From the NCBI RefSeq assembly GCF_900537085.1, contig NZ_UNRE01000001.1, forward strand, positions 439,163 to 503,162: a stretch of DNA of 64,000 bases, given 5' to 3'. Position 1 is the first letter of the stretch. Every line of letters starts with the position of its first letter. This stretch comes from Agarivorans sp. Alg241-V36. GTDB lineage: Bacteria; Pseudomonadota; Gammaproteobacteria; Enterobacterales; Celerinatantimonadaceae. Position numbers and translations under genes: made by a program. Positions 15,011 through 23,601 of the stretch are shown here, in pieces. The notes below the pieces were generated by a model. It ran no database searches and had not been told where the DNA came from. It was given only the letters and a program-made list of their open reading frames with translations.

Positions 15011-15170
15011 TACCAATCGTATTAAATAACTGTTCATACTATCTGGTTAAAATACTCGATAATTGCGTTAGAATTTTTGATTGTAGAATAACTACTTATC
15101 GAAAAATTCCGCTTTGTTCTCGAGTATTTTTCCTGCGCTATTTCTGATCACTTACTTAGTGTGATTGGTA
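15011..15170. repeat. Palindromic repeat element between convergent genes
   Basis: The ends TACCAATC (15011-15018) and GATTGGTA (15163-15170) are perfect inverted repeats. Inside, AAAATACTCGA and TCGAGTATTTT pair, as do AGAATTTTTGAT and ATCGAAAAATTCC, so the whole 160 bp folds as one long hairpin. I recall similar TACCAAT-ended elements dispersed in Alteromonadales. It may act as a bidirectional terminator between the MarR and CorA genes. Confidence 0.55.
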
Positions 15171-16136
15171 TTAGATCCAATTTTTCACCTTAAAGATGGC
15201 AAAAAACGATGCGGCAATAATCGCCATGCCACTTAAAGTGAAGTAGTAACCATAGGTGAACGCGAGCTCTGGCATGTTCTCAAAGTTCATGCCGTAGATC
15301 CCGGCGATAAAACCTAAGGGAACAAAGATGGCGGTAATCATGGTGAGTACTTTCATGGTGTTGTTTAGGTCGTGGGTGCTAATAGAAATATGCCCGTCTA
15401 ACAAGTCACCGCTCAGTTCGTAGTACATTTTAGACAAACCATATATGCGCTTACTGCGCTCACATAGTTTTAGCCATTCATGCTGGTCTTTGGTTGATTT
15501 TATCGAAAAGTACGCCAGTTCATCGGAGCTTAGGCGATCAACAACATTTTGATTAAACTCTAAAACGCGGTTGAGTTTGCGAAAATGGTATCGATAATTA
15601 ACTAGTTTTTTCAAGCTGTTAACTTTATCGCCAGCGAGCAATTCATCTTCCACTCGTTCGATTTCTTGGTCAAAATCTAATAACTTGTGTAAGTAGTTAT
15701 TCGCCACGTTTTGCATCAGAGCTACCGCTAAGTGCTCGGTGGTTTTACTGTTCTCTTGGCTTAAGTTAGCTTGTAGCGTTTCAATGGCTTGCGAAGGCTG
15801 TGGGTGTAGGCTAACAATCATTTGGCTCTTACAAATTAAACCAATATTTTGTGCGCGTAGTTCATAGTCATCGGCTAGGCTAACAGCTTCTTTAAACAGG
15901 ATTAAGGTGCTGCCGGGAAATGCTTCGGCTCTGGCTGTTTGTTTTTGTTGGAAGTAGCTGGCAACAGCCAGCTCATGACAACCAAGGTGAACTAACTGCT
16001 GTTGCAGCTCCTCAGATACTTCACCCGAAATATCTATCCACAAAAACTCATCTACGTCTGGGTTAAAGCTGGCGACTAGCTCAAGGCCAGCTTGTTTATA
16101 CACACCGGCCGTTTTTTTAATTACTTTTATGCTCAT
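15171..16136 (-). CDS. CorA family metal ion transporter
   Basis: A 321-residue CorA-family protein. The large N-terminal cytosolic domain (about 1-260) carries a long charged helix (FDQEIERVEDELL, then YRYHFRKLNRVLE). Two membrane helices lie at about 265-285 and 297-317, and the first ends in the family signature GMN (YGMNFENMPE), the pore entrance selecting hydrated Mg or Co ions. Some members, such as ZntB, export zinc instead and the sequence does not decide. It is a single gene next to the MarC-like membrane protein on the same strand. Confidence 0.9.
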   Translation of the reverse strand: MSIKVIKKTAGVYKQAGLELVASFNPDVDEFLWIDISGEVSEELQQQLVHLGCHELAVASYFQQKQTARAEAFPGSTLILFKEAVSLADDYELRAQNIGLICKSQMIVSLHPQPSQAIETLQANLSQENSKTTEHLAVALMQNVANNYLHKLLDFDQEIERVEDELLAGDKVNSLKKLVNYRYHFRKLNRVLEFNQNVVDRLSSDELAYFSIKSTKDQHEWLKLCERSKRIYGLSKMYYELSGDLLDGHISISTHDLNNTMKVLTMITAIFVPLGFIAGIYGMNFENMPELAFTYGYYFTLSGMAIIAASFFAIFKVKNWI

Positions 16137-16176
16137 CGAGTCTCTCTTTAATTAAATATGTTCGGGTGATTACTGC

Positions 16177-16827
16177 TTAAACTACAAGCACCATGGTTTG
16201 ATAAACTTCGGTGAGGCCGTTAACCAAGAACTGAGCGCCCATACATACCAACAAGAAGCCCATAATACGGGTGAAGGCGTCGATGCCGTTTTTACCTAAT
16301 AATTTAAGTGTTGGGTAAGCCATGCTAAGTACTAGCCACGCAACCAAGGCCACGCCGGCAAAGCCTATTAAGCTGCCTAAGTAAACGCTAGGCTTGCTCA
16401 CATCCTCAGGTAAGCTGGCAATTTCAGATGCGCCACTAATCACTAGCGCCATGGTACCTGGGCCACACATAGACGGAATGGTGAGCGGTACAAATGCGAT
16501 GGAGTCTTGCTTGGGCAGTTCAATTTTTTCTGGTGGTGCAGGGAATAGCATTTTAAAGCCAATTGCACCAATAATGAGTCCTCCACCTAAACGTAAACTA
16601 GGCATCGAAATGCTAAACAGTTCCAAGATAGAAGAACCAATAAAAAAGGTAACGGTTAAGGCGATAAACAAAAACAAACTGGCCAGCTTGGCTTGGCGCG
16701 ACAGATAGCTTTTACCATGCCCTTTACTTAAACCCAGCAGTAGGGTGGCCGAGGTGGGAGGGTTAACCATTGGGAGCAAGGCCAGCATGGTTAAGCCGGC
16801 TACTGTAAAAATAGTTTCAATTTGCAT
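16177..16827 (-). CDS. MarC family membrane protein
   Basis: A 216-residue inner membrane protein with six predicted helices and the conserved MarC features near the N-terminus (LLPMVNPPTSATLLLGLSKG) and in the middle (FVPLTIPSMCGPGTMALVISGASE). The function of the family is not settled; MarC was long linked to antibiotic resistance, without good proof. No obvious operon partner is visible. Confidence 0.88.
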   Translation of the reverse strand: MQIETIFTVAGLTMLALLPMVNPPTSATLLLGLSKGHGKSYLSRQAKLASLFLFIALTVTFFIGSSILELFSISMPSLRLGGGLIIGAIGFKMLFPAPPEKIELPKQDSIAFVPLTIPSMCGPGTMALVISGASEIASLPEDVSKPSVYLGSLIGFAGVALVAWLVLSMAYPTLKLLGKNGIDAFTRIMGFLLVCMGAQFLVNGLTEVYQTMVLVV

Positions 16828-16919
16828 ATCAGTCTCTTTGGGTTGATTGCGTTAAGGTTTAGGTGATTTAGCCACCGAGTTACGGGCATTGTTGATGAAT
16901 TTCTAGCTTAACTCGATGT

Positions 16920-16995
16920 ATTTGAGTGATTCGTTTTTGTTCACCTTTTAGGTAACGACTCGGCACCAAAAGCAACATTAATGAATCACTGAAAT
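16920..16995. repeat. Inverted repeat upstream of secD
   Basis: The arms at 16920-16935 (ATTTGAGTGATTCGTT) and 16980-16995 (AATGAATCACTGAAAT) match at 14 of 16 positions with a 44-nt loop that itself contains GGTAACGACTCGGCACC. It lies about 70 bases upstream of secD and could be an operator, a leader hairpin or a small mobile palindrome. Confidence 0.45.
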
Positions 16996-17062
16996 ACCTC
17001 TTCAATCCAGCTTGTTCGGGATAAATTAGCCGCATATCAACTTCCTAATCTTTGAGATTTAA

Positions 17063-18883
17063 ATGCGCAAACAGACAAGAGCCCTTAATCGCTACTCGTT
17101 GTGGCATTACTTGGTCATCTTAATTAGCCTTGGCTTTTTGATGCTCAATGCCTTACCCAATATTTATGCCGAACGGCCAGTGATTAAAGTAAGTACTAAT
17201 CCACAAGGTACGCCTAGCGAGCTAGTGGGTACTCAGCTTTACCAGTGGTTGAATGAGGAAGGTATAGAGATAAGCTTTGCTGAAGTGAGTGATAGCCAGG
17301 CCACGCTCACTCTGGCCAATACCAGCGAGCAGCAGCACGCTCAAGCAGTATTAAACAAGCATCTTGGAGAGCATGCTGAAGTAGTTATTGCTATGCAGTC
17401 TAGTGGGCCAGCATGGTTAGCGCGCTTAGGCTTATCACCTTTGCAACTTGGCTTGGATTTACGTGGTGGTGTGCAATTCTTACTAGAAGTTGATACTCAA
17501 CAAGCCATTAATGAGTCTTTGGCACAGCAACGAGGTGAACTAAATACGCTACTACGAGAACAAGGTGCGCGTGGCGCACGAGTGTTAAATAATGAGCAGC
17601 AACAACTTGAATTAAGCTTTCCTCCTAGAGTGGCAGAGCAGGCAATGGCAGCACTTAATGCCTTTCAAACCAACTTCCCTGAGCATGAGGTAAGGCAGCA
17701 ACAAGCGGGTTTGTTCACCATTAACCTCGCTGGCAACCAAGATTTTCATCAAGCGCTGATGATGCAAAATTTGCAAACCTTGAGAGATCGCGTAGCAGCC
17801 CTTGGCATCACCGAGGCTGTAGTGCAGCGACAAGGACATAACTTCATAAGAATTGAGTTGCCTGGAGTACAAGACCCAGCGCAAGCAAAACGCGTTATCG
17901 GTGCCACTGCTACCATTAGCTTTCACGCACTTAGTGCTAACGGCGATGTTCATCAAAACGCTTCTGGCGACCCTGTTGGCATCGAAGCTAGACCAATTTT
18001 AACTGGCCAAAAGATTACTAATGCTAGTGCTCAGTTTGGTGAGTTTGGCATGCCTGAAGTGTTGATTAATTTAGACAGCGCTGGTGGCAACCGAATGTCT
18101 GACTTTAGCCGACAAAACATCGGTCAGCCAATGGCCACGCTCTATACCGAGTACTTAGAAAACGAAGCCGGCGTATTGGAGCAACATAGCAAGGTAATTA
18201 GCGTTGCGACCATACAAGCACATTTAGGTTCTAGGTTTACCATTACCGGTATGGAAAGCGCACAAGCTACCCAAGACTTAGCCTTATTGCTTAAAGCTGG
18301 CAGTTTGTCAGCACCTATTTCAATCGTAGAAGAGCGGCTATTGGGCCCCAGTTTAGGTGAGCAAAATATTAGTAATGGCTTTGCGGCTCTCGCCCTTGGT
18401 ATGGGCTTAATGCTGGCCTTTATGTTGGTGTGGTATCGAGGCCTTGGCTTAATTGCAAACATCGCCTTGGTGCTTAACTTAGTTTGTCTGATTGGTTTGC
18501 TTTCTTTGGTGCCGGGGGCGGTGCTCACTTTGCCGGGCATTGCAGGCCTGGTGCTTACTATTGGTATGGCAACCGACACCAATGTACTCATTTTTGAACG
18601 AATAAAAGAAGAAAGACGCCGTGGTTTAAGTGAAGAAATGGCGGTACATCATGGCTACAAAAATGCTTTTAGCACTATTTTTGACGCCAACTTTACCTCA
18701 CTTATTATTGCAGCAATTTTGTTTTCGGTAGGTTTTGGCCCAATTAAAGGCTTTGCCATTACCTTCGGCCTTGGCTTGTTAACGAGCATGTTTACTGGGG
18801 TATATGTGTCGCGATCTTTAGTTAATTTACAACTTGCTTGGCGTCGAAAGGCTGGGCTAAGACAACAGCAGGAGCTTGCATAA
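17063..18883 (+). CDS. secD: Protein translocase subunit SecD (second-copy type)
   Basis: A 606-residue subunit of the ion-driven SecDF motor that pulls proteins across the inner membrane. One N-terminal helix precedes a large periplasmic region (about 40-440), with LDLRGGVQFLLEVD (about 131-144) and the head domain. Five further helices (about 445-600) contain LVLTIGMATDTNVLIFERIKEE, the SecD D4 motif with the ion-conducting aspartate. Length is close to the E. coli protein. Neither yajC nor tgt is nearby, which suggests a paralogue of the usual yajC-secDF locus. Vibrio alginolyticus has two SecDF sets that use different ions; whether this one matches either is inference. Its stop overlaps the secF start by one base. 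Confidence 0.92.
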   Translation: MRKQTRALNRYSLWHYLVILISLGFLMLNALPNIYAERPVIKVSTNPQGTPSELVGTQLYQWLNEEGIEISFAEVSDSQATLTLANTSEQQHAQAVLNKHLGEHAEVVIAMQSSGPAWLARLGLSPLQLGLDLRGGVQFLLEVDTQQAINESLAQQRGELNTLLREQGARGARVLNNEQQQLELSFPPRVAEQAMAALNAFQTNFPEHEVRQQQAGLFTINLAGNQDFHQALMMQNLQTLRDRVAALGITEAVVQRQGHNFIRIELPGVQDPAQAKRVIGATATISFHALSANGDVHQNASGDPVGIEARPILTGQKITNASAQFGEFGMPEVLINLDSAGGNRMSDFSRQNIGQPMATLYTEYLENEAGVLEQHSKVISVATIQAHLGSRFTITGMESAQATQDLALLLKAGSLSAPISIVEERLLGPSLGEQNISNGFAALALGMGLMLAFMLVWYRGLGLIANIALVLNLVCLIGLLSLVPGAVLTLPGIAGLVLTIGMATDTNVLIFERIKEERRRGLSEEMAVHHGYKNAFSTIFDANFTSLIIAAILFSVGFGPIKGFAITFGLGLLTSMFTGVYVSRSLVNLQLAWRRKAGLRQQQELA

Positions 18884-19791
18884 TGAAAGCTTGGATAAAC
18901 CGTTTTTCGCTTACTGCATTGCGCCAAGGGGCATTGAACTTGTCTGTAGTGTTAGTTCTAGCTTCTGTAGTGGGTTTGGTCACAAAAGGAATTAACTTTG
19001 GCGTCGACTTTACCGGCGGAGTAGTGACCGAGTTAGCTACTCATTACCCGCCAGAGCAAGAGCAAATGGCCAAGCAATTAGATCTATTACTGGTCGATGG
19101 TTATTCAATGAGTCGCTCTGGCGCCAACCATTGGATCATTCGCCAAGGTTTGGAAATGAGTGAGGCGGTAAATGCCAATTGGCATAGCCAGCTACCCGAT
19201 GCTTGGCAAGTAGAGTTGTTGGGCAGCTCGATTATTGGCCCGCAGGTAGGTAGTGAGTTGTTTGAAATGGGCGGTTTGGCAATTTTTGCTTCATTGCTGG
19301 CGATGATGCTGTATTTGTCGTTCCGCTTTGAGTGGCGATTAGCTTTAGCGTCGGTGATTGCGCTTTTTCACGATGTATTGCTGGTATTAGGTTTGTTTGC
19401 TTGGTTACAGATTGAATTCGATCTAACGGTAATGGCTGCTGTTCTGGCGGTGATTGGCTACTCCTTGAATGACTCGATAGTGATTGGCGACAGGATAAGA
19501 GAGTACTTACGGGCTAGCAGCAAAGTAGAACTCGATACTCAAATTAACCGTGCTTTAGCATCGACAATGACCCGTACTCTGGTGACATCTGGTACCACTT
19601 TATTAACCGTGGCTTGTATTTGGCTATTGGCCGGCGCACCGCTACAAGCTTTTGCTATCGCCTTATTTAGCGGGATTGTTATTGGCACCTTTTCCTCGGT
19701 AGGCATTGGTGCCACCTTGCCAAAAGTATTGGGCTTACAAGCGTCTGACTATCAGCTTATAGAGCCAACTAAAAACGGCCGAGTTGGCTAA
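18883..19791 (+). CDS. secF: Protein translocase subunit SecF
   Basis: A 302-residue partner of SecD. I start at ATG 18883, which shares one base with the secD stop (TAATG), not at the upstream frame opening. The N-terminal helix and short periplasmic region contain INFGVDFTGGVVTEL (about 36-50). The membrane half has AAVLAVIGYSLNDSIVIGDRIREY (about 186-209), the SecF D4 motif that forms the ion channel interface with SecD. The two subunits are translationally coupled. A small exported ORF follows after 17 bases. Confidence 0.92.
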   Translation: MKAWINRFSLTALRQGALNLSVVLVLASVVGLVTKGINFGVDFTGGVVTELATHYPPEQEQMAKQLDLLLVDGYSMSRSGANHWIIRQGLEMSEAVNANWHSQLPDAWQVELLGSSIIGPQVGSELFEMGGLAIFASLLAMMLYLSFRFEWRLALASVIALFHDVLLVLGLFAWLQIEFDLTVMAAVLAVIGYSLNDSIVIGDRIREYLRASSKVELDTQINRALASTMTRTLVTSGTTLLTVACIWLLAGAPLQAFAIALFSGIVIGTFSSVGIGATLPKVLGLQASDYQLIEPTKNGRVG

Positions 19792-19808
19792 AGATTGGAG
19801 GATAAATG

Positions 19809-19940
19809 ATGAAACAAAGCTATTTTATTGCCTTTATGTTGTTACTTTTTATTGCGTTACCAAGATTGACGCATTCTGTAGTCAATCCTGAACCTAGCCT
19901 GGCCAATGAAATGAGCATTGAGCTAATTCAAGAAAGCTAG
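19809..19940 (+). CDS. Small exported or membrane protein next to secF
   Basis: A 43-residue ORF directly downstream of secF. TTGGAGG at 19795-19801 gives a strong ribosome binding site seven bases before ATG 19809 (an adjacent ATG at 19806 is also possible). Residues 5-17 form a hydrophobic core (YFIAFMLLLFIAL) after a lysine, followed by PRLTHS and a short acidic tail (NPEPSLANEMSIELIQES). It could be a single-pass microprotein or a secreted peptide. The unit ends in a terminator 28 bases later, so it is the last gene of secD-secF. No match is known to me. Confidence 0.6.
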   Translation: MKQSYFIAFMLLLFIALPRLTHSVVNPEPSLANEMSIELIQES

Positions 19941-19967
19941 TTCTAACTAGGCTTAGATTTTTGCATT

Positions 19968-19995
19968 AACGGCACCCCTTGGGTGTCGTTTTTTG
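19968..19995 (+). terminator. Terminator of the secDF unit
   Basis: Arms AACGGCACCC (19968-19977) and GGGTGTCGTT (19981-19990) pair with one G-T and a CTT loop, and TTTT follows. Confidence 0.85.
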
Positions 19996-20451
19996 TTGGG
20001 TCTTACACAGTAGTGATATGTCTGCTGGAGGTAAAACGAGCTTGTTCTAGGGTTGGTTGGTTGGTCTTTTGAGATGATTCTAGCAGCAGTTTGTGGCTTA
20101 TTTATACAAGACAGAGGCTTAAATAGCCTTCATGAGAAGCCGATAAGGCGCTAAGAATGAGCAACAAACGCTGCCCGTAGGGTTCGGCTAAAATTGATTT
20201 ACGATTTGTTGATGAGTATTTGCTTAGAATAACTAGGCTGCACACTCCTTGCCGCGCCTAAAATGATTTTATCTCGAACAAAACTCAACCGTTAAAGGTC
20301 AACAGACCCTAGTGATTGCGGAAGCAGTGGCAGTTGGCAAACCATGAGGCCGAGTTTAACTAGGCTTTATTACGAAAGGTAAGATGGTGAAAAGTTCACT
20401 TAAGTCGTCCGTGACTGTTAGTGGGCTAGTGATTGAAGTGCCCTGTGTTTA
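19996..20451. other. Gene-free stretch, possible dispersed repeat
   Basis: No coding frame is convincing. Positions about 20157-20320 contain short inverted repeats (CAACAAA near 20163 and TTTGTTG near 20208) and the text GAACAAAACTCAACC followed by GGTCAACAGACCCTA. It resembles noncoding palindromic repeats I have seen in related marine genomes, but one copy in this window cannot prove it. Confidence 0.3.
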
Positions 20452-21207
20452 CTAGTAATGAAAATGTAGAGTGAAGCCGTAGTAGGATTCTTTAGCACGA
20501 ACTTCACTTGGAGTTTGCACCGGGTTACTGGTGTTAAAAGTTATGCCCGTTTTTATGGTGTCATTTCCGGTAACTCGGTTAATACCTTTACCAATACTTT
20601 CTACTGGGTCCAGCAAAAACAAGGAAGCGTTCCCCAACCGAGTAGAGCCCATTACTTCACCGCCACCAGCGCGAATGCGCTGCTCGGTTTGGTAGGCCCA
20701 TTCGCCATATAACCAGCCGCCAATGGGCGTAACAATGAGATCTTGAATAGACGGTACTTCTGCAAAGGCCTCAATACCATATTCCCAGTAAAAGGTGCTC
20801 ATAAGGGTGGTGTAGAGAAAGGAGTTGAACTGGTCGTAACCGCTTTTTCTGGCTACTTGATAATACACACCGCCAAAGTAGGGGTGGCCAATGTAGTTTA
20901 TTGCCCAATGATCGTCGTCCCATACCGGACCTTGCCTTACATTGTCCCACCATTTTTGCGCCATGTTACCGCGGCCCATTTCTGATTTATCCCAGTTAGT
21001 CACGGATTCTGGCATTAGATATAAAGCACCAATCACTCCTGCTCCAAGCCCAAACATTAACTTAGTTTGCGACCATAGGCGCTCTTGGTCTTCGCCATTT
21101 GCAGCGTTAAATAGAGTAACTTCAGGGAATAGGTTGGTTGAGCTGCTTTCAGCAAAACTAGCGCTGCTAAATGTTAAGGCAAGGGCAGCAGCAACAGGCT
21201 TTATCAT
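20452..21207 (-). CDS. DUF3943 family periplasmic or outer membrane protein
   Basis: A 251-residue protein with a signal peptide (MIKPVAAALALTFSSASFA). The conserved core of DUF3943 is clear: WWDNVRQGPVWDDDHWAINYIGHPYFGGVYY (about 87-117, many aromatic and acidic residues), then WEYGIEAFAEVPSIQDLIVTPIGG. Short hydrophobic segments in the middle could be beta strands or shallow helices. Families of this type sit in the outer membrane or periplasm with unknown function; the HP motif resembles that of lipid-related enzymes, but no activity is established. It ends with an aromatic residue, as outer membrane barrels do. Confidence 0.75.
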   Translation of the reverse strand: MIKPVAAALALTFSSASFAESSSTNLFPEVTLFNAANGEDQERLWSQTKLMFGLGAGVIGALYLMPESVTNWDKSEMGRGNMAQKWWDNVRQGPVWDDDHWAINYIGHPYFGGVYYQVARKSGYDQFNSFLYTTLMSTFYWEYGIEAFAEVPSIQDLIVTPIGGWLYGEWAYQTEQRIRAGGGEVMGSTRLGNASLFLLDPVESIGKGINRVTGNDTIKTGITFNTSNPVQTPSEVRAKESYYGFTLHFHY

Positions 21208-21403
21208 GGTTTCTCCTCATAGTAAAAAGAAGAGAATTTTAGTGACTAAGTCATAAAGCTCACAGGTATATCAAAAATTCATATTTGCATTTCATCGGGC
21301 GAGGCTAGGTGGGATAGAGCCGCATAATGCAAGGCATTAAACTTAGTGATTGAATCAAGCAGCAGCAATAGAGCAGTGCTTTTTACCTACAGGGAGGGCT
21401 AAG

Positions 21404-21432
21404 CTCCTTGCTAGCATGGGCCGAGCAAGGAG
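21404..21432 (-). terminator. Hairpin after the alkylsulfatase-like gene
   Basis: Arms CTCCTTGCT (21404-21412) and AGCAAGGAG (21424-21432) form a 9-bp stem 25 bases beyond the stop of the upstream minus-strand gene. No T-run follows, so it is a weak terminator or an mRNA-stabilising hairpin. Confidence 0.45.
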
Positions 21433-21456
21433 GCACTATAAAGTGGCGAGTAAGGC

Positions 21457-23229
21457 CTAGCGACCGATAACCTGGTCAACTAGTTTTAGCTCTTTATCTA
21501 GCTGCGAGAAAGCCAACTCACCTAGTAACATTTGATCCCATTTTTGTTTTGTTAGCTCAAAGGTTTTGCCTTGATTCGTTTGCTGGTTAATAGCAATTAC
21601 TCCGTTTCTCAGCGCAATCGCATAATGCGCATCTTCATCTATAAAATGCAGATTAAACTGTAGCAACTTATCTTCAGCCAAACGGGTATCAAGCATATAG
21701 CGTAGATAGTGAACGTTAGCTTCTAGTGGCGAGCTAGCAAGCTTTTGCGCATCTAAGGCTCCGAAGCTATTGCTGAGTTGCTGGTAATCTGTGATGGTTT
21801 GTTTAGCAAAACTGATGCTTCCTTCCTGTAATAAGGCTTCGGAAATGTAGAAGCCACGCGCGTTAGCTGAGCTAGTATGTTGGCCAAGTGTTCGGGCGCT
21901 ATCGGCACGGGTTTGTTTGGCTGTTTCTGTTAATGCTCCCATGTTTTGCAATTGCGTGGTTAAAAATAAACTCCACTGAGTGCTGCTTATATCTCCTTTG
22001 GCCTGAGCTTGTTGCGCCATGCTGGTGACGGCCTCCACGCCGCCCATTGCTTCTACGGTTTTCTGCGCTTGTAGCTGCTTGGGAAGTGGGTTGATATCGT
22101 AGACATCCCAACCCATCCAGCCGATTCGAGCGTTGTATACTTGTTTGGCGTAGCTCTCTACTTGGCCATAGGTTTCTTGATTGGCACGTAAGCTCTCTGG
22201 CAAGTAGATCCACTCTGCTATTTCTTGGGCATCTTTACCCATAGCAATGCCTCGGTAGGTTTGGTCATGAATAAGTTGCATGCTGTCTCTAAAGTACTCT
22301 AGTGCTTGGCGGGCATTGTCTTTACCAATATTAGCGGCGCCGTGAATGTCTATATGCAACTCTATATCGCGACTTAGCGCTAAATCTGCCGCTTTCACTA
22401 AGCGCATAGGGTCTCGGTAGATATCACCTCGCAAGGTATAAAGGTTAAATAGGCTGTCGTCATTCATAGCATTAGATACCAGCAACTTATGTTGCGGGAA
22501 ATAAAATGCCACAGAATCGAGAACGTCGGTTTGGCTTGGCAATACTTCTACCTTAATCCCTGCAATGGTGTGAGTTTCTACTTCGCCGTCTTTAAAGGTT
22601 ATGTCGGGTGGGATAAACCCAGATTCACCACTAAGCTTCTCTGGACTAAAACCTAACATGCTAGGGAATGCATCTTTACCCTGTTGAGGGTGAAGCATGC
22701 CAAATTGAATGGCGGCTCTGGTTTTAAAGTTACCGCTTAATATGCTTATGCCTTCGTCTGCTTGTAAGTTAGCGGTGAGATCCTCGTGTCCAAAAATTTG
22801 GGTATTTTCATCCCGCCAAGCCTTGGCTCCATGCACATAATGGGAGTGGGTGTAGAGAATGCCGGCTACTTTAATTGGCTGGCCTACTTTTTTCTCTAGC
22901 GCTGCTCGTTGTTCGCTTGCATATTGAATGTTGTCTCCGGTATCTATAATGATCCATCCACCAGACCCTTCTAAAGCAATGATGTTGCCAATTCCCCAAC
23001 CTGCGATGCGATATACACCGTCGCTAATTTGGTTTACTTGTTTCTCGGCCACATTCCAGGCGGCATTCACTGCTGCTTGAGGACCAGCGGTAACTGCGCC
23101 ATTACTAGTGGTAACCAGCTGTTGTTGCAGAGACATACCGTATTGATTAGGCGCAGCAGACACTGTCCCAGCAATAGCTAAACTGACTAAGCTGGCACTT
23201 ATTGGCTTAATAGACTTTATTATCTTCAT
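21457..23229 (-). CDS. Alkylsulfatase-like MBL-fold protein with altered metal ligands
   Basis: A 590-residue secreted protein (signal peptide MKIIKSIKPISASLVSLAIAGTVSA). Overall order matches SdsA1/YjcS alkyl sulfatases: MBL domain (about 60-330), a dimerisation helical part and a C-terminal SCP2-like domain (about 460-590). The core motif expected as HxHxDH reads THSHYVHG at residues 127-134, with V132 where the metal-binding Asp should be. The AENATH-type segment reads VSNAMNDD, and the usual HHWP segment reads HIDIHGA. At least three metal-ligand positions thus differ. The family hydrolyses detergent-like sulfate esters; this member may have another reaction or be non-catalytic. A LysR gene lies upstream on the same strand. 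Confidence 0.75.
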   Translation of the reverse strand: MKIIKSIKPISASLVSLAIAGTVSAAPNQYGMSLQQQLVTTSNGAVTAGPQAAVNAAWNVAEKQVNQISDGVYRIAGWGIGNIIALEGSGGWIIIDTGDNIQYASEQRAALEKKVGQPIKVAGILYTHSHYVHGAKAWRDENTQIFGHEDLTANLQADEGISILSGNFKTRAAIQFGMLHPQQGKDAFPSMLGFSPEKLSGESGFIPPDITFKDGEVETHTIAGIKVEVLPSQTDVLDSVAFYFPQHKLLVSNAMNDDSLFNLYTLRGDIYRDPMRLVKAADLALSRDIELHIDIHGAANIGKDNARQALEYFRDSMQLIHDQTYRGIAMGKDAQEIAEWIYLPESLRANQETYGQVESYAKQVYNARIGWMGWDVYDINPLPKQLQAQKTVEAMGGVEAVTSMAQQAQAKGDISSTQWSLFLTTQLQNMGALTETAKQTRADSARTLGQHTSSANARGFYISEALLQEGSISFAKQTITDYQQLSNSFGALDAQKLASSPLEANVHYLRYMLDTRLAEDKLLQFNLHFIDEDAHYAIALRNGVIAINQQTNQGKTFELTKQKWDQMLLGELAFSQLDKELKLVDQVIGR

Positions 23230-23601
23230 CTTTTTAGAACCTGATTATGTTGCAGTATCCAATAGCAGCGTTAAGCGTTAAGGCTTAAGCAACTGCCGTT
23301 ATATTGCGTTGATAACTTGGGATACATGAGAAAAGGTATTCCCGTTTAGTTGATAAGCAGTGTATTCATGGATAAGCACGGAGGCGATGAATTACAGTGA
23401 TTCATTTGCCTTAGCTAGCGGGGAGAGTTATAGCCTTGCTGAGCAGATATCTTTGATCAGAAAATAAGCCCTAGCAAGTGAGCAGCAGAGGCTTTGGCTT
23501 TGGCTAAGGCGCTAGACGCGCAGACAAATGAAGCGACTGTTTTCGGCTGTATTACTATTCGATGATAGCGCTTGCCAGCGGTGTTTACTGATAAAAATTA
23601 T
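23230..23601. other. Intergenic region before the alkylsulfatase-like gene
   Basis: About 370 bases with no coding frame. It must hold the promoter of the downstream minus-strand gene and the end of the LysR gene. I see no strong terminator or clear palindrome. Confidence 0.4.

Noticed and set aside
18142-18591. 149-residue antisense frame in secD
   Set aside because: It is low-complexity (Ser/Thr/Lys/Pro) and covers a conserved membrane region of SecD.
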